Assembly (NCBI GenBank): GCA_039621445.1
Contig: CP154956.1
Span: 61,626,362-61,690,361 of the forward strand
Source: Euglena gracilis
Taxonomy: Eukaryota > Euglenida > Euglenophyceae > Euglenales
Length of the DNA: 64,000 nt
Direction of reading: 5' to 3'
Under the pieces are notes generated by a model. The model made no database searches. It saw only the letters and a program-made list of their open reading frames with translations, and was not told the origin of the DNA. The position numbers and the translations under genes are program-made. Shown in pieces: positions 24,101-34,267 of this stretch; the stretch's first letter is position 1; each line of letters begins with the position of its first letter.

Positions 24101-27100
24101 GGTTTTTTTGCTTTAGGACCGCAAGCCAGGTTTACGGGATTTTACCGCCAGCCTGCCCCCTTGGTATGGATTCAATAAAAAGTCACAAGCATTCCTGCTG
24201 CTTTTGATGTTTTGGTGGTTTGGCCATGCATGCATGCATAAGGATGCATGGTCTAAGGAAACCTTTTTTTTTCCAGATGTCGACCTGTTGTCGTCGAGAA
24301 CAGTCGATTTTTTCACGCATTTTTCTTGTGGATTTAAAGTCGAATGTCCTCGCACGGTAGAATTTTTTTGTTTTGTTAAATCACTTATTTTTTTTTAGTC
24401 ACTGGCCAACCCCCCCCCCCCATGGGTGAGTGGTTTTTCAGAGTGACTGACTGGTTTTTGGCCAGAACCCCCCCCCCCCCCCGGAGTCAGCTAAACCACT
24501 ATGGTGACCTGCTGCCGCAGGGGCCGTAAAACCCTTGGCCTTTTTTTTTTTTACATTTGTGGTCAATTTTCTCTTGTATTCCGCTTGATTGGGTTTTCCT
24601 GACTGGTTTGGAAGAGTGCAAGTGAACCCCCCCCCCCCCAGGATTGGTAAAGAGTTGCATGCTGAGGCACATCTTTGAATGCGACACTTTTGGCAGCCCA
24701 GCTCAGCTGCTAAAATTGAGAACTGTGGGAGTGTCAGGTCTGGGATGCCGAAGTTATAAGACAGGAATGCCTCTGTGTATCTTCCAAACCGCCCCACCAC
24801 AGTGTGGCCTTGAAGGACCTGAAGCTGGACAAACAGCTGAGCGATGTCCTGCGTGGTCCGGTGCCTCCTCGCAACGATGTAGACGCCGAGGGCTCTTCTT
24901 CCATGGCCCCGGTGTATGATTTGCAGCTGCGACACATCGAAAGGTACCATTTTTGCCTTTTTTTTCAGCCCGCACACGCACACCGAGACAAACTGTCGTG
25001 TATCTGGAAAAGTACTTCATTTATGCTGAAAGCATGAATAAACCCCCCCAAAATAAAAAAAACCCCTAACTGTAACCCCCCCCCCAAATATAAAACCCCC
25101 CCTGAGGACCTTGAAATCCCGCCCGAATGTCAAGCCCCCCCTCCAGCGCGAAGCGCCGGAAGGAAATTTTTTTGACAAACTCTCCCCTGAAATTGTGATT
25201 TTTGGCAGGTTTGGGAGCAATTTTTACCAGAACATGTGAAAATTGTTCCTTCGCCCAAAAGTGAAATTTTTGGACCCCAAGGGTGGGTGTATTTGTGATT
25301 TTGGACCGAAAAAGTGACTACTGGATCCTGCAGGAATTGATTTTCCCGACCGAATATAAACCCCCCCCAAATATAAACCCCCCCCTGGGGTCTTGAAATT
25401 TCCGCCCAAATATAAAACCGGGGGGGTTTATATTTGGGGGGGTTCACCCTGCCGATAAACAATTAAACCCCGCCCCAATTAGAAGCCCCGCCCCCAAATA
25501 ACCCCCCCCCCCCAAATAGAAGCCCCCCCCTCGGGTTTCCCGCCAATAATCCAAATAACAGCCCCTCCCCTCCCCCTTCCGGACGAAGCCGGCCGACAAA
25601 GTTGGCAAAAAAAACTTCCGAAAATGGTGAGAAACTCGCGAAAACAGGTCGACATCGGGAACAAAATTGATATCTGGTATCCTTGAAACATGGCTTATCC
25701 ACCCAAAACTCGAAAACAATGCGTCTTGCATTTTTAAATTTGGACCCTCTTCGATCCCCGGATTGGCTGCCAGCCGAAGGTTTTTCCTTTAGACAAAGGG
25801 TACTCAATTAGAAGCCCCCCCCTCGGGTTTTCTGCAAAGTGACCAAGTAGCCCCGGGGGGCTTCTAATTGGGGCGGGGGTTTAATTCGGTAAATCTGCAA
25901 CAGACCTCTGCTTATTAGTTTTTTTTTATCCTTCCCTCTTTTTTAAAGAAGGTTTGCATGTTTATTTTGGATTGTGTAAAATAATAATAATGATAAGGCG
26001 AATAATACCAGTTTTAGGTTATGAAATTCATATTAAAAATGATTCACTGAAATTCATGAAAATGATCAACTGAAATTCATACTAAAAACAGAAACAAATA
26101 ACTTTTTTTCTTTGACCCAAACGTAATCCACCTCATTTATTACCCCCCCCATCCTATAGCCAGGTTTTGTGCAGTGCTGAGCTCTTTATGTGCCTGATGG
26201 TGCCATGCCGCAGCCCAGCCCAGCGGTGTTGCATTTTCATTTAACCCCGTGACCCCCCGGGGGGATGCGTGGGTGGGTTTTTGGGAGTGGGTGGTGGGTG
26301 GGTTTGGGCGGCCGCTGGACCCCCTCCCCACGAGGGGTGAGGTGCACCGCACACTTGCACACATAAATACCCCCTCAAAATTGACCCCAGTTTTGCTGTT
26401 TTGGGTCCGTCCTGGAAAAACTCTTTGGGATCAACCTCTTTGGGGGGGGGTCTGACTTTTTGATTTTTCCTTGCCCGTGAACAATTTATTGTCCCTGGCG
26501 CGTTGCTCCATCAAGGGGGGTCGTAAATTTGACGGTGTTCATCGTACATTTACGGCCGACCCCGCTGGGGGTGGGCTGCTGCAGCGAGCCCCAATGACCA
26601 AGGACCAGCCAGTACAACACAAGGGTTAGCCCAGTTTGCCAGACCCTTCTTGCTTGATCTAGCAAGAAGACAAAATGGAGTTTTGGGGATTTTCGGGCGT
26701 TTTTTCGGGAGGTGAGATGCTGTTTTTTTTCAACGCCGCCTTTTGCAGGTCATTTTTTTTGGCAATTATCCAAATTTGGCCCAAATTTTTGTAGGGAAAG
26801 GGCGTAAAAATATTGTTTATTTGTCTTATGTCAATGTTTTTGTTGATGGAAGAAAACCACCGTCCTGCTCAGGGGTTTTTTTTTAGTTGTGGACCCCGGG
26901 GGGGAGGGGGGTAGGGTGGGTGGGTCTGGTCGAGCCCCCCCGGAGGGGTCCCCCCGGAGGGGGTGGGATATACTTTTCGGCGCCAAAGGCGCCGAAAATT
27001 TTTGAAAAAAGGTGCTATTTTTGGCATTTTCGTGATTTTTTGGCCATTTTCAGGGGAAATTGAGTGGGTCCCCGGACCCCCCCCCCCAGGGGGTGGGTGG

Positions 27101-30100
27101 GTGGGGGGACCCCCCTCCCCCCTGGTCTTAAAAAAACCCCTGGTCCTGCCTCCCATCACATGGTTCAAATTGTTTCCCTTGCCAAGGTTCTTGTCACAAG
27201 AGAAAAGTTTTAACACTCATGCTTATTTCCATAAGCACATCTCTTCTCCAAGGTTTTAATTCATGGACTCTGTTTTCGACTGAAACAAGGCAGGGCAACA
27301 GCCGAACCTCAAGTACCTGCTCTTCTCTGTGTTGTTCTGCTTGGGCTTATAAAATAAAATAAATCCACACTAATTTTGTAAATCAGCATGTAGTTTAAAA
27401 AGGTGGCTTTGAACTACTGCCCCCCCCCCAGGGGCAGTGGTTAAATGGGGGGGAGATCCAGTTTCTTAAATGCAAGCTGATGGGGGTTTTGACAATATTT
27501 TCAATTTTTTTTTGTTATTTTTAGGAGTGAGGTCAGGGTTGTGATTGTCGTAAGTCAGGAGATTAGGCCCTAATTTAACTAATAAGGCCTTAAAATTGAG
27601 GCTGAATGTTTTAACTAATTTTGACTTATATTTAGGTCAAAATCCAAACCCTAACCCTATTCCAAACCCAAACCCTAACCCTATCCCTTTCAATTCACCC
27701 AAATCCCAACCCGATTCCTGCAGCAGACACAATGTACTGCTTTTTCAACAAGACACCTCCCACGGACATGGTGCAAACACAGTCAAATTTGGGCCCACTT
27801 CTTAAACGCAGGGGGTCCAATCCCCCCCTCGTGTAACTATTAGCCCCCCCCCCCAACCACCCAACCAACCAGGGGGGGGGTTAAAGGCTGCCTTTGAAAC
27901 ATCCCTGAAGTTAGAATTCAGCAGTCCAGAGGGCATTCCACTTGTGCAGGCACCCCAACGGCAACAGGCCCTGCTGATATTTGCCTGAACCCGATGTTTT
28001 TTTGGTGCACATTTGGTGACATTTGTGGAAAGGTACAAAAACAACCAGGTGGTGTCCAAAACAACGTTCTTGTGCGTATCCTTTCACAAGTGACAGTGAG
28101 TGAGTGAGTGAGTGCATGTGTGGGTGCATGCGTTCGTGTGTTTTGAGTCGTGAGTATGCACTGCACGTGGACAGACCAAGAAGGAGCGGTACGAGGAGAA
28201 CATCGTGCTGTTCAAGGTGCTGTCGCACCACCCCAGCAAAGGGAAGAGCTATGACACGCTACAGCTCGACCTGGCGAAGTTCGCGCGCTGCACTGCCCCA
28301 GCGGAGACCGTGCTGGCGGGGGCCAAATGCTCCCTCGCCCTCTCCATCCGTCCGGCAGTGATGGACGCCGCGGCCGCCAACGGTGTGCAGTGGCTGGGTC
28401 CTGGGGTGGGCTTTGGTTGGGAGGCGGCGGGCTGGGGTCGGGTTTGGAGTTGGGGTTGGGTTTGAAGACCTTGGTTCTGGCCAGTGTCCTCCCCAATACC
28501 AGTCTCCTTTGGGTTTACACTGCACTTTTGTTTCCATTTTGTTTATCTCCTCCTCCCATCGTCCCAATCGTCTACAGAGGTCGGCAGGAACGCTTCGCTT
28601 CTCCATTCCAGTGACGAGGGCTCTGCCCAGGGGATTTGCAAACACTCGAGACGTTCCCGTGTTTTGATTGCTGGATTTTGTAATGTTGCTGAGCCCCCCC
28701 CCCCCTGACAGCATGTGTGGAGGTGAGCCCAGTGAGGCCGGCTGGCCCACCCCCTGCCTCCCACACACATCCCCCGAGCGGCACCTCGACGGCCCGCCGG
28801 CTCAGCATCGAGTCCGTCCGCGGGGAGCTGCGCACGGCGCGGCAGAGCCTCAGCCAGATGCGGGCAGCGCCACGGCCAGAGGTGACGCCGCAGATGATCC
28901 AGGCGAAGGAGGCGGAGATTGGGGCCCTGCAGGAGGTGCGTGGCCAGGGGTTGACATCCGATGTGCCGTAAGTATGGTTGTGCCGGAGCCAATGCGTGTG
29001 CGAGGCACCTGACCAATAGCATCAGCCCTGATTTCAACCTTCTATTGGCGGTTTCCCCTCCTACCCATTGGGCTGCCCTTTGGGCTTCTTGGCCGAGAGC
29101 AGCTGGAATCCAATGTCTGAAATGAAATGAATATGAAAAATTTTTGTCGTGGCAGGTTTTCGGCTGTGGAGTGCACTGCAATGCCGAATACCGAAAGCTA
29201 ACTTGACAGGAATTTAAATCTGTTGATGGCGAAAGGTTGCTGGGTGGATGGACCCCCTCCTGGGTCCTGGGTGTGTGGGTGGGTGGGTGTGTAGGTGGGT
29301 TTTCCTGCTTCAATGCCAACTGCTAGGGAATGATTCAGCAAAAGCAAAACAAAACATCAGCAAATAACCTCCTTAAATTGTATTGTGTATCCGCAGAAAT
29401 TGTGTCAATTGTTCATCTTTGCTGCCAAAAAAGCATTGGTCTCTGACCCACCCAACACGCAGCTGGTGGACCTGTCTTCCCCCCCCCCCCGGCAGGAACT
29501 GGACCGGCTGCTGGAGGTGGAAGAGGCGAAGCGCCGGCGGGAACAGGAGGCAGCAGACCTGAAGGCAGAGCTGGACCGGACGCTGAGCAGCGATGAGGTG
29601 GCGGCAGAGGCCCTAAGGCAGCGTGAGCAAGAGAAAGCTCTGGAGGTGTGTGGGCGTATGTGTGGGGAGGGGCGTGCCGCAGGACAATGCTCGAGTTCGA
29701 ACGTTTGTGCTCGAGCGTCCTCCAACCTTTTTAAGCTTCAATGGCGTTTGAGGGTGCTGGTGAGCATATGATTCACAGGACCAGTTCCAGCTCCATGACC
29801 AGGATAAGTTCAGAAGTTTTTTGGGGGGCCCCGCGGACAGTTGCCTGTGAAAGAAGTTGCACAAAATTGATTGTGCAATTGTGTGATTGTGCAACGTTAC
29901 GTTAAGTTGTTAATTGATAGCATTATTCTCATCTTGACTCTCAGCAGTCTGATCTATGAATATTTAATGAACCCCTTCCCCCATAAAAGTAATTGGAGGC
30001 TCCCAGTTGCACGTTTTGTTTCTTCTTATCCATTTTTTAATGTATTGTAAATCTTACAAAATGTTGAAATTGTATTTATTGGTTGTTCTGCAATCTTCTG

Positions 30101-30990
30101 TTGGAAGGGAGGCATGCTTTTGGTTTCCAGTTGAAGTCAACCCCAGAATGATGTCTTTCCATCGCATTCCGGTCTTTCCACCCCATTCCTCAATCCCAGC
30201 ATGAGGTGTCGCAGGCGGAGCGTGACCTGAAACACACCGGTGCTTTGCTCCCCCCCACGTTCACCTGCCCTGATCCCATTCCATTGTATGTCTGACAGCT
30301 TCGGGCATTCTTCCTGTCCCCTGAAGAACGCTTCAAAACTGGAGAGGAATGAATGTCCAATCAGGGTGCATCAGTCAGGTCGGGGGGGGGGGGGTCTGGG
30401 GGAAGGTAAAGCCAAAGTGTTAATTTTCTTGAGTGGGTTGTGGGGGGTGTGGGTGTAGAATCAAGGAAAAACTTTTTTTTCAGAGGGGTGTGGTGTGGAA
30501 AAAAGGTTTAGGGTGGGGGTGAGTGGAAAAAAAACAAAAATAATTGTTTAAGGGGGTAGCAACCTTTTTTAAATTTTCCGGCCTCTGAGCTGGCCCCTGG
30601 GGGTCGTTAAAAAAACGCCCTGCCCCCCCCCACAAAAGTTTTAGCCCCCCAAAATGAAATTTTCTTTTACCCCCCCACACACCCCACAAGAGAACAAAAT
30701 ATTTTTTTTGTTTTCCCCCGGCACACCATAAGGTCCCCCTTGTTGCACCCAACACTCCAGAGTCAGACCGGAAGAGCACCTGCCTGGCCGCTGAGGCCGC
30801 CATGGCCGAGACCCGCGCAGCCCACGACGCCAAGCTGGGGGAGCTGCGGGGGTTGGTGGCCGCCCGGAGGCAGGCGGGGCCGGTGGACGCGAAGGTCGCC
30901 CAGATCGAGGCGCTGGAGCGGGAACTGGCGGAGCTGGAGGCGCGGCCGCCCCCCGAGGACGCGAAGACGTGCGGCTGTGCCATCGCCTGA
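15041..30990 (+). CDS. multi-exon coiled-coil protein with C-terminal CaaX box
   Basis: Nine exons share one strand, mostly with compatible splice phases, and encode a Glu/Lys/Arg/Gln-rich protein that should form extended coiled coils. A less charged central exon encodes a 'RYEENIVLFKVL' stretch. The last exon ends ...KTCGCAIA-stop. The CAIA terminus fits a CaaX box, so the mature protein is probably farnesylated and membrane-anchored. Exon GC rises from about 45 percent at the 5-prime end to over 65 percent at the 3-prime end. The start is uncertain. The first exon seen is open from 15011, and in a trans-splicing euglenid a leader acceptor just upstream is possible. Exons between 15863 and 22675 are probably missing from this model because the phase does not match there. 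I do not recognise the family. A cytoskeletal, flagellar or membrane-tether role is only a guess. Confidence 0.6.
15769..15858 (+). CDS. coiled-coil/CaaX gene exon 2
   Basis: It starts after TTCTCAG in phase 0, matching the previous exon, and encodes LKEKEIRELNEELKTLKRIQ followed by AKKDK. The 3-prime end is uncertain. GTTGCT after AAG or a GTGGCA slightly downstream could be the donor. The same frame is open upstream to 15481 without coiled-coil character. Confidence 0.55.
15860..16160. other. intron, no recognisable feature
   Basis: AT-rich intronic sequence. I see nothing in it apart from TA-rich runs. Confidence 0.4.
16350..16510. repeat. GTGCGCAATTGCGCACACC repeat (copy 1)
   Basis: A dispersed unit contains the palindrome GTGCGCAATTGCGCACACC, a following 'CCCAAAATACCAGCAG' segment and a TGTCATATTCATCTTCCAGC tail. 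Copies recur at 38375-38790 and 39255-39460. The open frame through it reads CAIAHTN in several copies, which reflects shared repeat descent and not a protein domain. Confidence 0.6.
16669..17110. mobile_element. CAG...CTG MITE, family M2, with 8-bp target duplication
   Basis: The ends are CAGGCATTTGCTTAAGG and CCTTAAGCAAATGCCTG, a perfect 17-bp terminal inverted repeat. TACCGAAT is duplicated exactly on both sides (16661-16668 and 17111-17118). Internally it carries GCTAGTCC..GGCTAGT palindromes and a GCGCGAAGCGCC hairpin. It is 442 bp long, nonautonomous, and lies in an intron of the coiled-coil gene. A diverged relative lies at 40657-41045. Confidence 0.9.
17223..17506. mobile_element. CAG...CTG MITE, family M3, with 8-bp target duplication
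   Basis: It begins CAGGGCCGTCGGGAAG and ends TTAAGGACCGCCCTG. AATGGTCC is duplicated exactly at 17215-17222 and 17507-17514. An internal second half-terminus (AAGGACCGCCCTTAGGCC) and a GGTGGATGGACGATGG block identify the family shared with 19895, 56134 and the intron at 51957. Confidence 0.9.
18831..19245. mobile_element. foldback element, family F (copy 2)
   Basis: Full-length homologue of 13115-13538. This copy has the cleaner terminal inverted repeat, GTAACCCCCCCC and GGGGGGGGTTAC. It lies in an intron of the coiled-coil gene. Sequence at 18600-18800 upstream is open in one plus frame but shows no support as an exon. Confidence 0.75.
19895..20212. mobile_element. CAG...CTG MITE, family M3, with 8-bp target duplication
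   Basis: The ends are CAGGGCGGTCCTTAAG and CTCAAGGACCGCCCTG. CCTACCAG is duplicated exactly at 19887-19894 and 20213-20220. Its internal sequence is alignable with 17223-17506. It appears to be inserted into an older relative (about 19689 onward) that lacks clear ends. Confidence 0.9.
20600..22241 (-). pseudogene. broken non-LTR-type reverse transcriptase
   Basis: Reading the minus strand from 22241 down, a frame carries the early RT motif RPIALGECLCRLVGK and motif A QLDFSNAFNRIRR with its catalytic Asp. Motif B follows as SGVQQGTLMARLL. The frame then shifts. Motif C, WYLDDAHIVGN (near 21452-21466, DD intact), and a following NLDKCTLWGP lie in other frames. A downstream RLGGLGI segment typical of the RT tail lies near 20830. 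An A-rich insert of about 160 bp splits the tail near 21130-21300. The shifted frames make it inactive. The LDFSNAFNRI class of RT is common in algal and protist genomes. It lies inside an intron of the coiled-coil gene, antisense to it. Confidence 0.75.
22430..22640. repeat. degraded M3-related MITE
   Basis: A 'GAGCCATC.GGCATC.AACCAAC..CGGTCCAGG' block and the phrase 'GATTGACAATGTTCCATCGAAG' match segments near 19700, 23765 and 48660-48780. Terminal repeats are no longer visible. Confidence 0.45.
22675..22788 (+). CDS. coiled-coil/CaaX gene exon
   Basis: It starts after TTGCCCAG and ends before GTGACG. The frame reads FLQAEISKQQEIRRQQEKAL and then KSQQVRIEQLEGRLDAI, a strong coiled-coil sequence. 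It needs one base to finish its first codon and ends in phase 2, which the next exon completes exactly. Confidence 0.7.
22960..24370. repeat. cluster of M3-related MITE fragments in intron
   Basis: Partial copies with GGACCGCCCTG or AGGGCCACCCTG ends, 'GGTGGATGGACGATGG' and 'TTGCCAAAACATGGC' occur near 22960-23200, 23210-23420, 23750-23830 and 24100-24360. None has an intact pair of ends that I can see. Confidence 0.45.
24803..24943 (+). CDS. coiled-coil/CaaX gene exon
   Basis: It starts after CCACCACAG with the base that completes the previous codon. It encodes VALKDLKLDKQLSDVLRGPV, a short Pro/Asp/Ser linker and VYDLQLRHIE, and ends before GTACCA in phase 2. The next exon seen starts in phase 0. 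Either a small exon is missing or the true end is at 24918, three bases before a CAG, using a nonconventional splice to 28172. Confidence 0.65.
25035..25890. repeat. cluster of AAATATAAACCCCC / GGGGTTTATATTTGG snap-back repeats
   Basis: Alternating C-run and G-run half-units around TTTATA, TTAGAAG or AAATAGAAG cores fill most of this intron segment, with a GCGCGAAGCGCC hairpin near 25147. Same architecture as 13115 and 53240-53640. From 25900 to 26860 the intron is AT-rich with a few G/C runs and no recognised feature. Confidence 0.6.
26870..27142. mobile_element. CAG...CTG MITE, family M1, with 8-bp target duplication
   Basis: The ends are CAGGGGTTTTTTTTTAGTTG and GGTCTTAAAAAAACCCCTG. The flanks are GTCCTGCT (26862-26869) and GTCCTGCC (27143-27150), 7 of 8 identical. 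Internally it has the GGCGCCAAAGGCGCC hairpin and 'GGGATATACTTTTC' of family M1. Confidence 0.88.
27640..27695. repeat. interstitial CCCTAA repeats
   Basis: About six degenerate CCCTAA/CCCAAA units, opposite in orientation to the set at 11323-11387. Confidence 0.65.
28175..28382 (+). CDS. coiled-coil/CaaX gene exon, central less-charged segment
   Basis: After GTGGACAG the frame encodes TKKERYEENIVLFKVLSHHP and, further on, YDTLQLDLAKFARCTAPAE and ALSIRPAVMDAAAANG, then a GTGTGC donor. It ends in phase 1, and the following exon supplies the two missing bases. This is the only segment that may be a folded domain. I cannot name it. Confidence 0.7.
28712..28935 (+). CDS. coiled-coil/CaaX gene exon
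   Basis: It follows CCTGACAG and completes the split Ala codon. A Pro/Ser/Thr linker leads to RRLSIESVRGELRTARQSLS and then a helix ending QAKEAEIGALQE before GTGCGT. Phase 0 at the end. Confidence 0.75.
29496..29645 (+). CDS. coiled-coil/CaaX gene exon
   Basis: It follows a C-run and GGCAG and encodes a 50-residue, highly charged helix starting ELDRLLEVEEAKRRREQEAA and ending QREQEKALE before GTGTGT. Phase 0 on both sides. Confidence 0.8.
30200..30239 (+). CDS. coiled-coil/CaaX gene exon (40 nt)
   Basis: A short exon after CAATCCCAG encodes HEVSQAERDLKHT. It ends in phase 1 before GTGCTT, and the last exon supplies the missing two bases. Confidence 0.65.
30761..30990 (+). CDS. coiled-coil/CaaX gene last exon
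   Basis: It begins after AACACTCCAG. The helix includes MAETRAAHDAKLGELRGLVA and QIEALERELAELEARP, and the chain ends KTCGCAIA with TGA at 30988-30990. The extra upstream Cys could be palmitoylated, by analogy with other lipidated proteins. No AATAAA signal is obvious nearby. Confidence 0.8.
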
Positions 30991-30999
30991 ACCCCCTCG

Positions 31000-31930
31000 G
31001 TCACCGGGCCGGGCAGAGGCCAGCCCCGTCCCCCTCGGGGCAGGGCTCCACCCAACTCAATGTCGACGACGTGACCCCGTGTTCCCACACTTCTCTTCAA
31101 ACCCGCACATTTCCCCTTACCCTCTGCTCTTCGTCTGCCTTCACTCACCAGACCTTCCTCCGCTGCGCTGCATTTTCCTGCTTTCCTTCCTGAACGCCAC
31201 ACGCTGCTTACCAACCAGGCTTGCTGAAAATTCAAAGGTTTGCGAAATGGAATCGAATGGCTTGCTTCGAACGATTAAATTATTTGACCCTTTTTGATGC
31301 CCACCCGCCGTTGTCCAGCCCTTAGGTATAAGGGTGTTTCTCAGTCCATTATGGATCAACCTGGGCCTCTGACATTTTACGTTGGGTGCAGGGACCAAAA
31401 AGTCGAAAATGATTTTTTCCCCCTGAAGTCCACCTATTTTTCCAGAATATCGCCATTTTGGGGCCATTTTTTCCTGCAGACTTTCCATTGAATGTGCCAG
31501 GACGGAATTGTTTTTTATCTAGGGAACACCCTGCTGAGGGGACAAGCGAATGAATTAATGATTGTTTCAGTATCATTTCAAATGAATCACGGTTTCATCA
31601 TCTTCGGGCAATGGCTACTTCGATGTCGGTTCTGTCAGCCTGTTCGATGCAAGCCCCCTTTTTATCCCCCTCTCCCTTGTGCTTTGTATTCGTGCTCCCC
31701 CAGGCTGTTTTTTCCCCCCGGTTTCCATCTCAGGTGAAGTCAGGCCAGTGGAAAAAGCAGCCTGCTCCCTTTTGTTGTGTTTGCGACACTTTTCCAGTTG
31801 GAGACACACCGCGTTCATCTCTCTCTGGGGAACGGAAAGCACTCTTTTTCACAATGCCACTGAAATGTCACGGCCAAACCATGCGTCGGTGTGCCCCCTG
31901 GGGCCCTTCTCTCCCCTGCCATCCCCCCAT
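31000..31930. other. intergenic region with degraded M3-type MITE
   Basis: Bases about 31320-31540 resemble the M3 family ('GACCAAAAAGTCGAAAATGATTT' type and 'CATTGAATGTGCCAGGACGG'), ending near ACACCCTG. The rest shows no supported feature. Confidence 0.4.
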
Positions 31931-31933
31931 CAG

Positions 31934-31997
31934 GACGTGGCCCCCGTTCCGGCTGCCATTCCGGTGGAGTTGCCGCACTGCCTCTGTGGGCTGCACC
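31934..31997 (+). CDS. putative exon with Cys-x-Cys-Gly knuckle
   Basis: A clear acceptor (CCCCCCATCAG) and strong donor (GTGAGT) bound a GC-rich frame reading DVAPVPAAIPVELPHCLCGL. The CxCG turn resembles the start of a GRF-type zinc finger, but the rest of that domain was not found downstream. It may belong to the upstream end of the FHA gene at 35868 or to a separate small gene. Confidence 0.35.
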
Positions 31998-31999
31998 GT

Positions 32000-33660
32000 G
32001 AGTCTCATTGCAGCTCACTGCTCCTTCCCCCAACCCAGTACTGCCGTCAGTGCAACTTGTGCGGGGCTCACGCCCTCCTTCCTTCTCCCTGAATGTTCTA
32101 TTCACTGTCGGAAGTGAACCCTGTCCCCAAACGTGCCTTGTTGCCCATCACAGTCAACTTTTCCTTTCAAGGGGTCACCGGTGTTCTGTCCAGGACTGTT
32201 CGGGAACCTTGGAAACCTTATGGGTGGTGGGGTTTGGGGTGGGGGGTCGACCCCTCCCACCGCCATTCAGGTGGGGGAGACACACCAATCTTTCCGACCA
32301 GGTCAAAATTTTATTTTGGCGCCTTTGGGGCCCTCCCCTGGGGGACACCCCCATGACGCTGTCCAGGTGACTGACTTTTGGCCTGGCGTAAAGCGCCAGG
32401 CAGAACGACCTCACGCCCAGCCAACACCGAATCAAAAGAAGCAAGAATCAGAATTCGGAAGAGAATGTTCCAGTTTTTCAACCTGGGAAATTTTGTTTTT
32501 TAAGAAGAAAATGTGAAAGTTCTCAAAAAAAGTTGTCATGTGTACAAGAATAGTAGACAAGTCCCTACGAGGACAGCTTAGTGAGTCCAGAGTGAAGGTT
32601 GTGGAGGACAGTGACCCTTGGGGGGGGGGTCGTTTTTCACTCTTGAAAATCAGCCAATTATTTTTTGGAAACCAGTAACCCGCGGATCGGTCATTCTGGC
32701 CCCGGCCAAAAGTGGTCTAAAATCATTTAGCTTGGCTGTTTTTTTCAAAAAGAATTTCTGGTGCCTTCTGCGCTTGTGGCCCGTTCTGGCGTAAGCAATA
32801 GTATGACCCAGACCACCAGGGAATCGTCACCTGCCTCCGTACTTCCTCATAGGGACCTGTCTACAACCTCTGTACTGGTTGACTTGTCCCCCGGGGGGGG
32901 GGGTCTGGCTTCTGCTGCCTGGTGCTGAAGTTCTTGGGCAGTCGCAGAGGCATAATCTTGCAAATAGAATAAAAAGAAAGACTCCAATAAAAAGGTCTCC
33001 CCGTTTGTAATTCATTAATAATTTCGGCGCCTGCCCGGAGGCTGGGGTGCTTGTAGTGTGGGAGGTTATTATTTTTGCACATTTTTCAACGTCAAAAGCT
33101 TGGCCAAACGCGTTTCGTCACGCCCCAAGGCCTAATTTTCCGCTTGGCTTTTGGCTTTTTGGCTTTTGGCATTTGGCTTTGTGGGCGGGTTTAGGTGCGA
33201 ATGGATTACAGCACCTGTTCATCCGTTTCCTTGTTTTTATAACGTTTCAAATTATTTTTTTTTGCTTATTTTCTTTGCCTTCACGGAGGGGGGGTTATTC
33301 TTTGGACAGCCAAAGGCATCAGGGAGGGGGTTATTTGGGGGGGCCTCGGTTAACTGATTAACCGATATCTGGACCAGAAAAAAAAGGCTCTCCGGGCTTC
33401 TGGAACCGTCCATTCTTTGCATCGTGCCAAATTGCCATTTTGTTCAAACTGGGCCCATACCCATGATGTCGTGATGACGAGATGCTGCAAAGAGTGAATG
33501 GCCACTCGCCCCCCCCCCCATACAACAAAGAACACTTGAAGCACCCTCCACATTTTTACCTCCCAGCCTTGTTCCGTCCAGTCCGGTCCGTTTGGCCTGG
33601 CTTGACCTGGTTTCATTGGTCGCTCTATTGTGGGTGAGTTAGTTCAGCAAGTTGTAAGCC
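32000..33660. other. intergenic or intronic repeats, no gene seen
   Basis: It contains a copy of the 'GGACTGT.CGGGAA..GGGTGGTGGGG' repeat near 32190-32290 (compare 34640 and 41256), a C-run hairpin near 32880 and a T-rich half-unit of the TTATTTGGGG family near 33280-33350. Confidence 0.35.
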
Positions 33661-33669
33661 GAAATCAAA

Positions 33670-33735
33670 GGGGATGCCCACCCCGCAGTGCCGGCACTGC
33701 GTGGCACTGCTTGGCACTGCGGGGTGGGCATCCCC
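33670..33735. repeat. perfect 23-bp palindrome
   Basis: Bases 33670-33692 are the reverse complement of 33713-33735. The 20-base loop itself contains two more partial copies of the GGCACTGC unit. Confidence 0.85.
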
Positions 33736-33753
33736 AAACCCTCTGAATAGTAC

Positions 33754-34155
33754 CAGGGCGTTGCTTAAGAGAATTTGACCCAACCCCGGGAGGGTCCGGC
33801 CAGCCAGCAGCCCCCTTTTGGGCGGCTGGACGGTGACGGATTTTCCGCTTTCGGGGTTCAAAGATGTGCCAAACATCGGCAACAATGGGTCAAAAATGGG
33901 CGAAAATGGTTGGGAAAAAGCTGGCAAGGACATTTTGGGGGTAAAAAAAAAAGATTTTTAGGATACTTGGCAGCTTTTTTCGGACATTTTTGCGATTTCC
34001 ATTTTTTGGTACCTGGTTCGACCCCGGGTCAGGCCCAGCTCCAGCCCAGGACCCCTGTGGAGGGGGTCAGCCAGCAGCCTGTTTCCAGCCAGCCCAAAGT
34101 TTCCAGCTTCTGAGCTGGACCCCCCCTCCCGGCGGAGCCCTTGAGCAACGCTCTG
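33754..34155. mobile_element. CAG...CTG MITE, family M4, with 8-bp target duplication
   Basis: The ends are CAGGGCGTTGCTTAAG and CTTGAGCAACGCTCTG. The flanks are AATAGTAC (33746-33753) and AATAGGTC (34156-34163), 6 of 8 identical. It aligns with 45942-46337 in the GCCAGCCAGCAGC..TTCCAGC segments near both ends. Confidence 0.82.
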
Positions 34156-34185
34156 AATAGGTCCAATTTAACCAAGATTTGACAC

Positions 34186-34187
<2 letters not shown>

Positions 34188-34217
<30 letters not shown>

Positions 34218-34267
34218 AAGAAGAAGAAGAAGAAGAAGAAGAAGAAGAAGAAGAAGAAGAAGAAGAA
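34188..34267. repeat. GAA microsatellite
   Basis: About 26 AAG units without interruption. Low-complexity Phe, Ser or Lys frames across it are artefacts. Confidence 0.95.
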
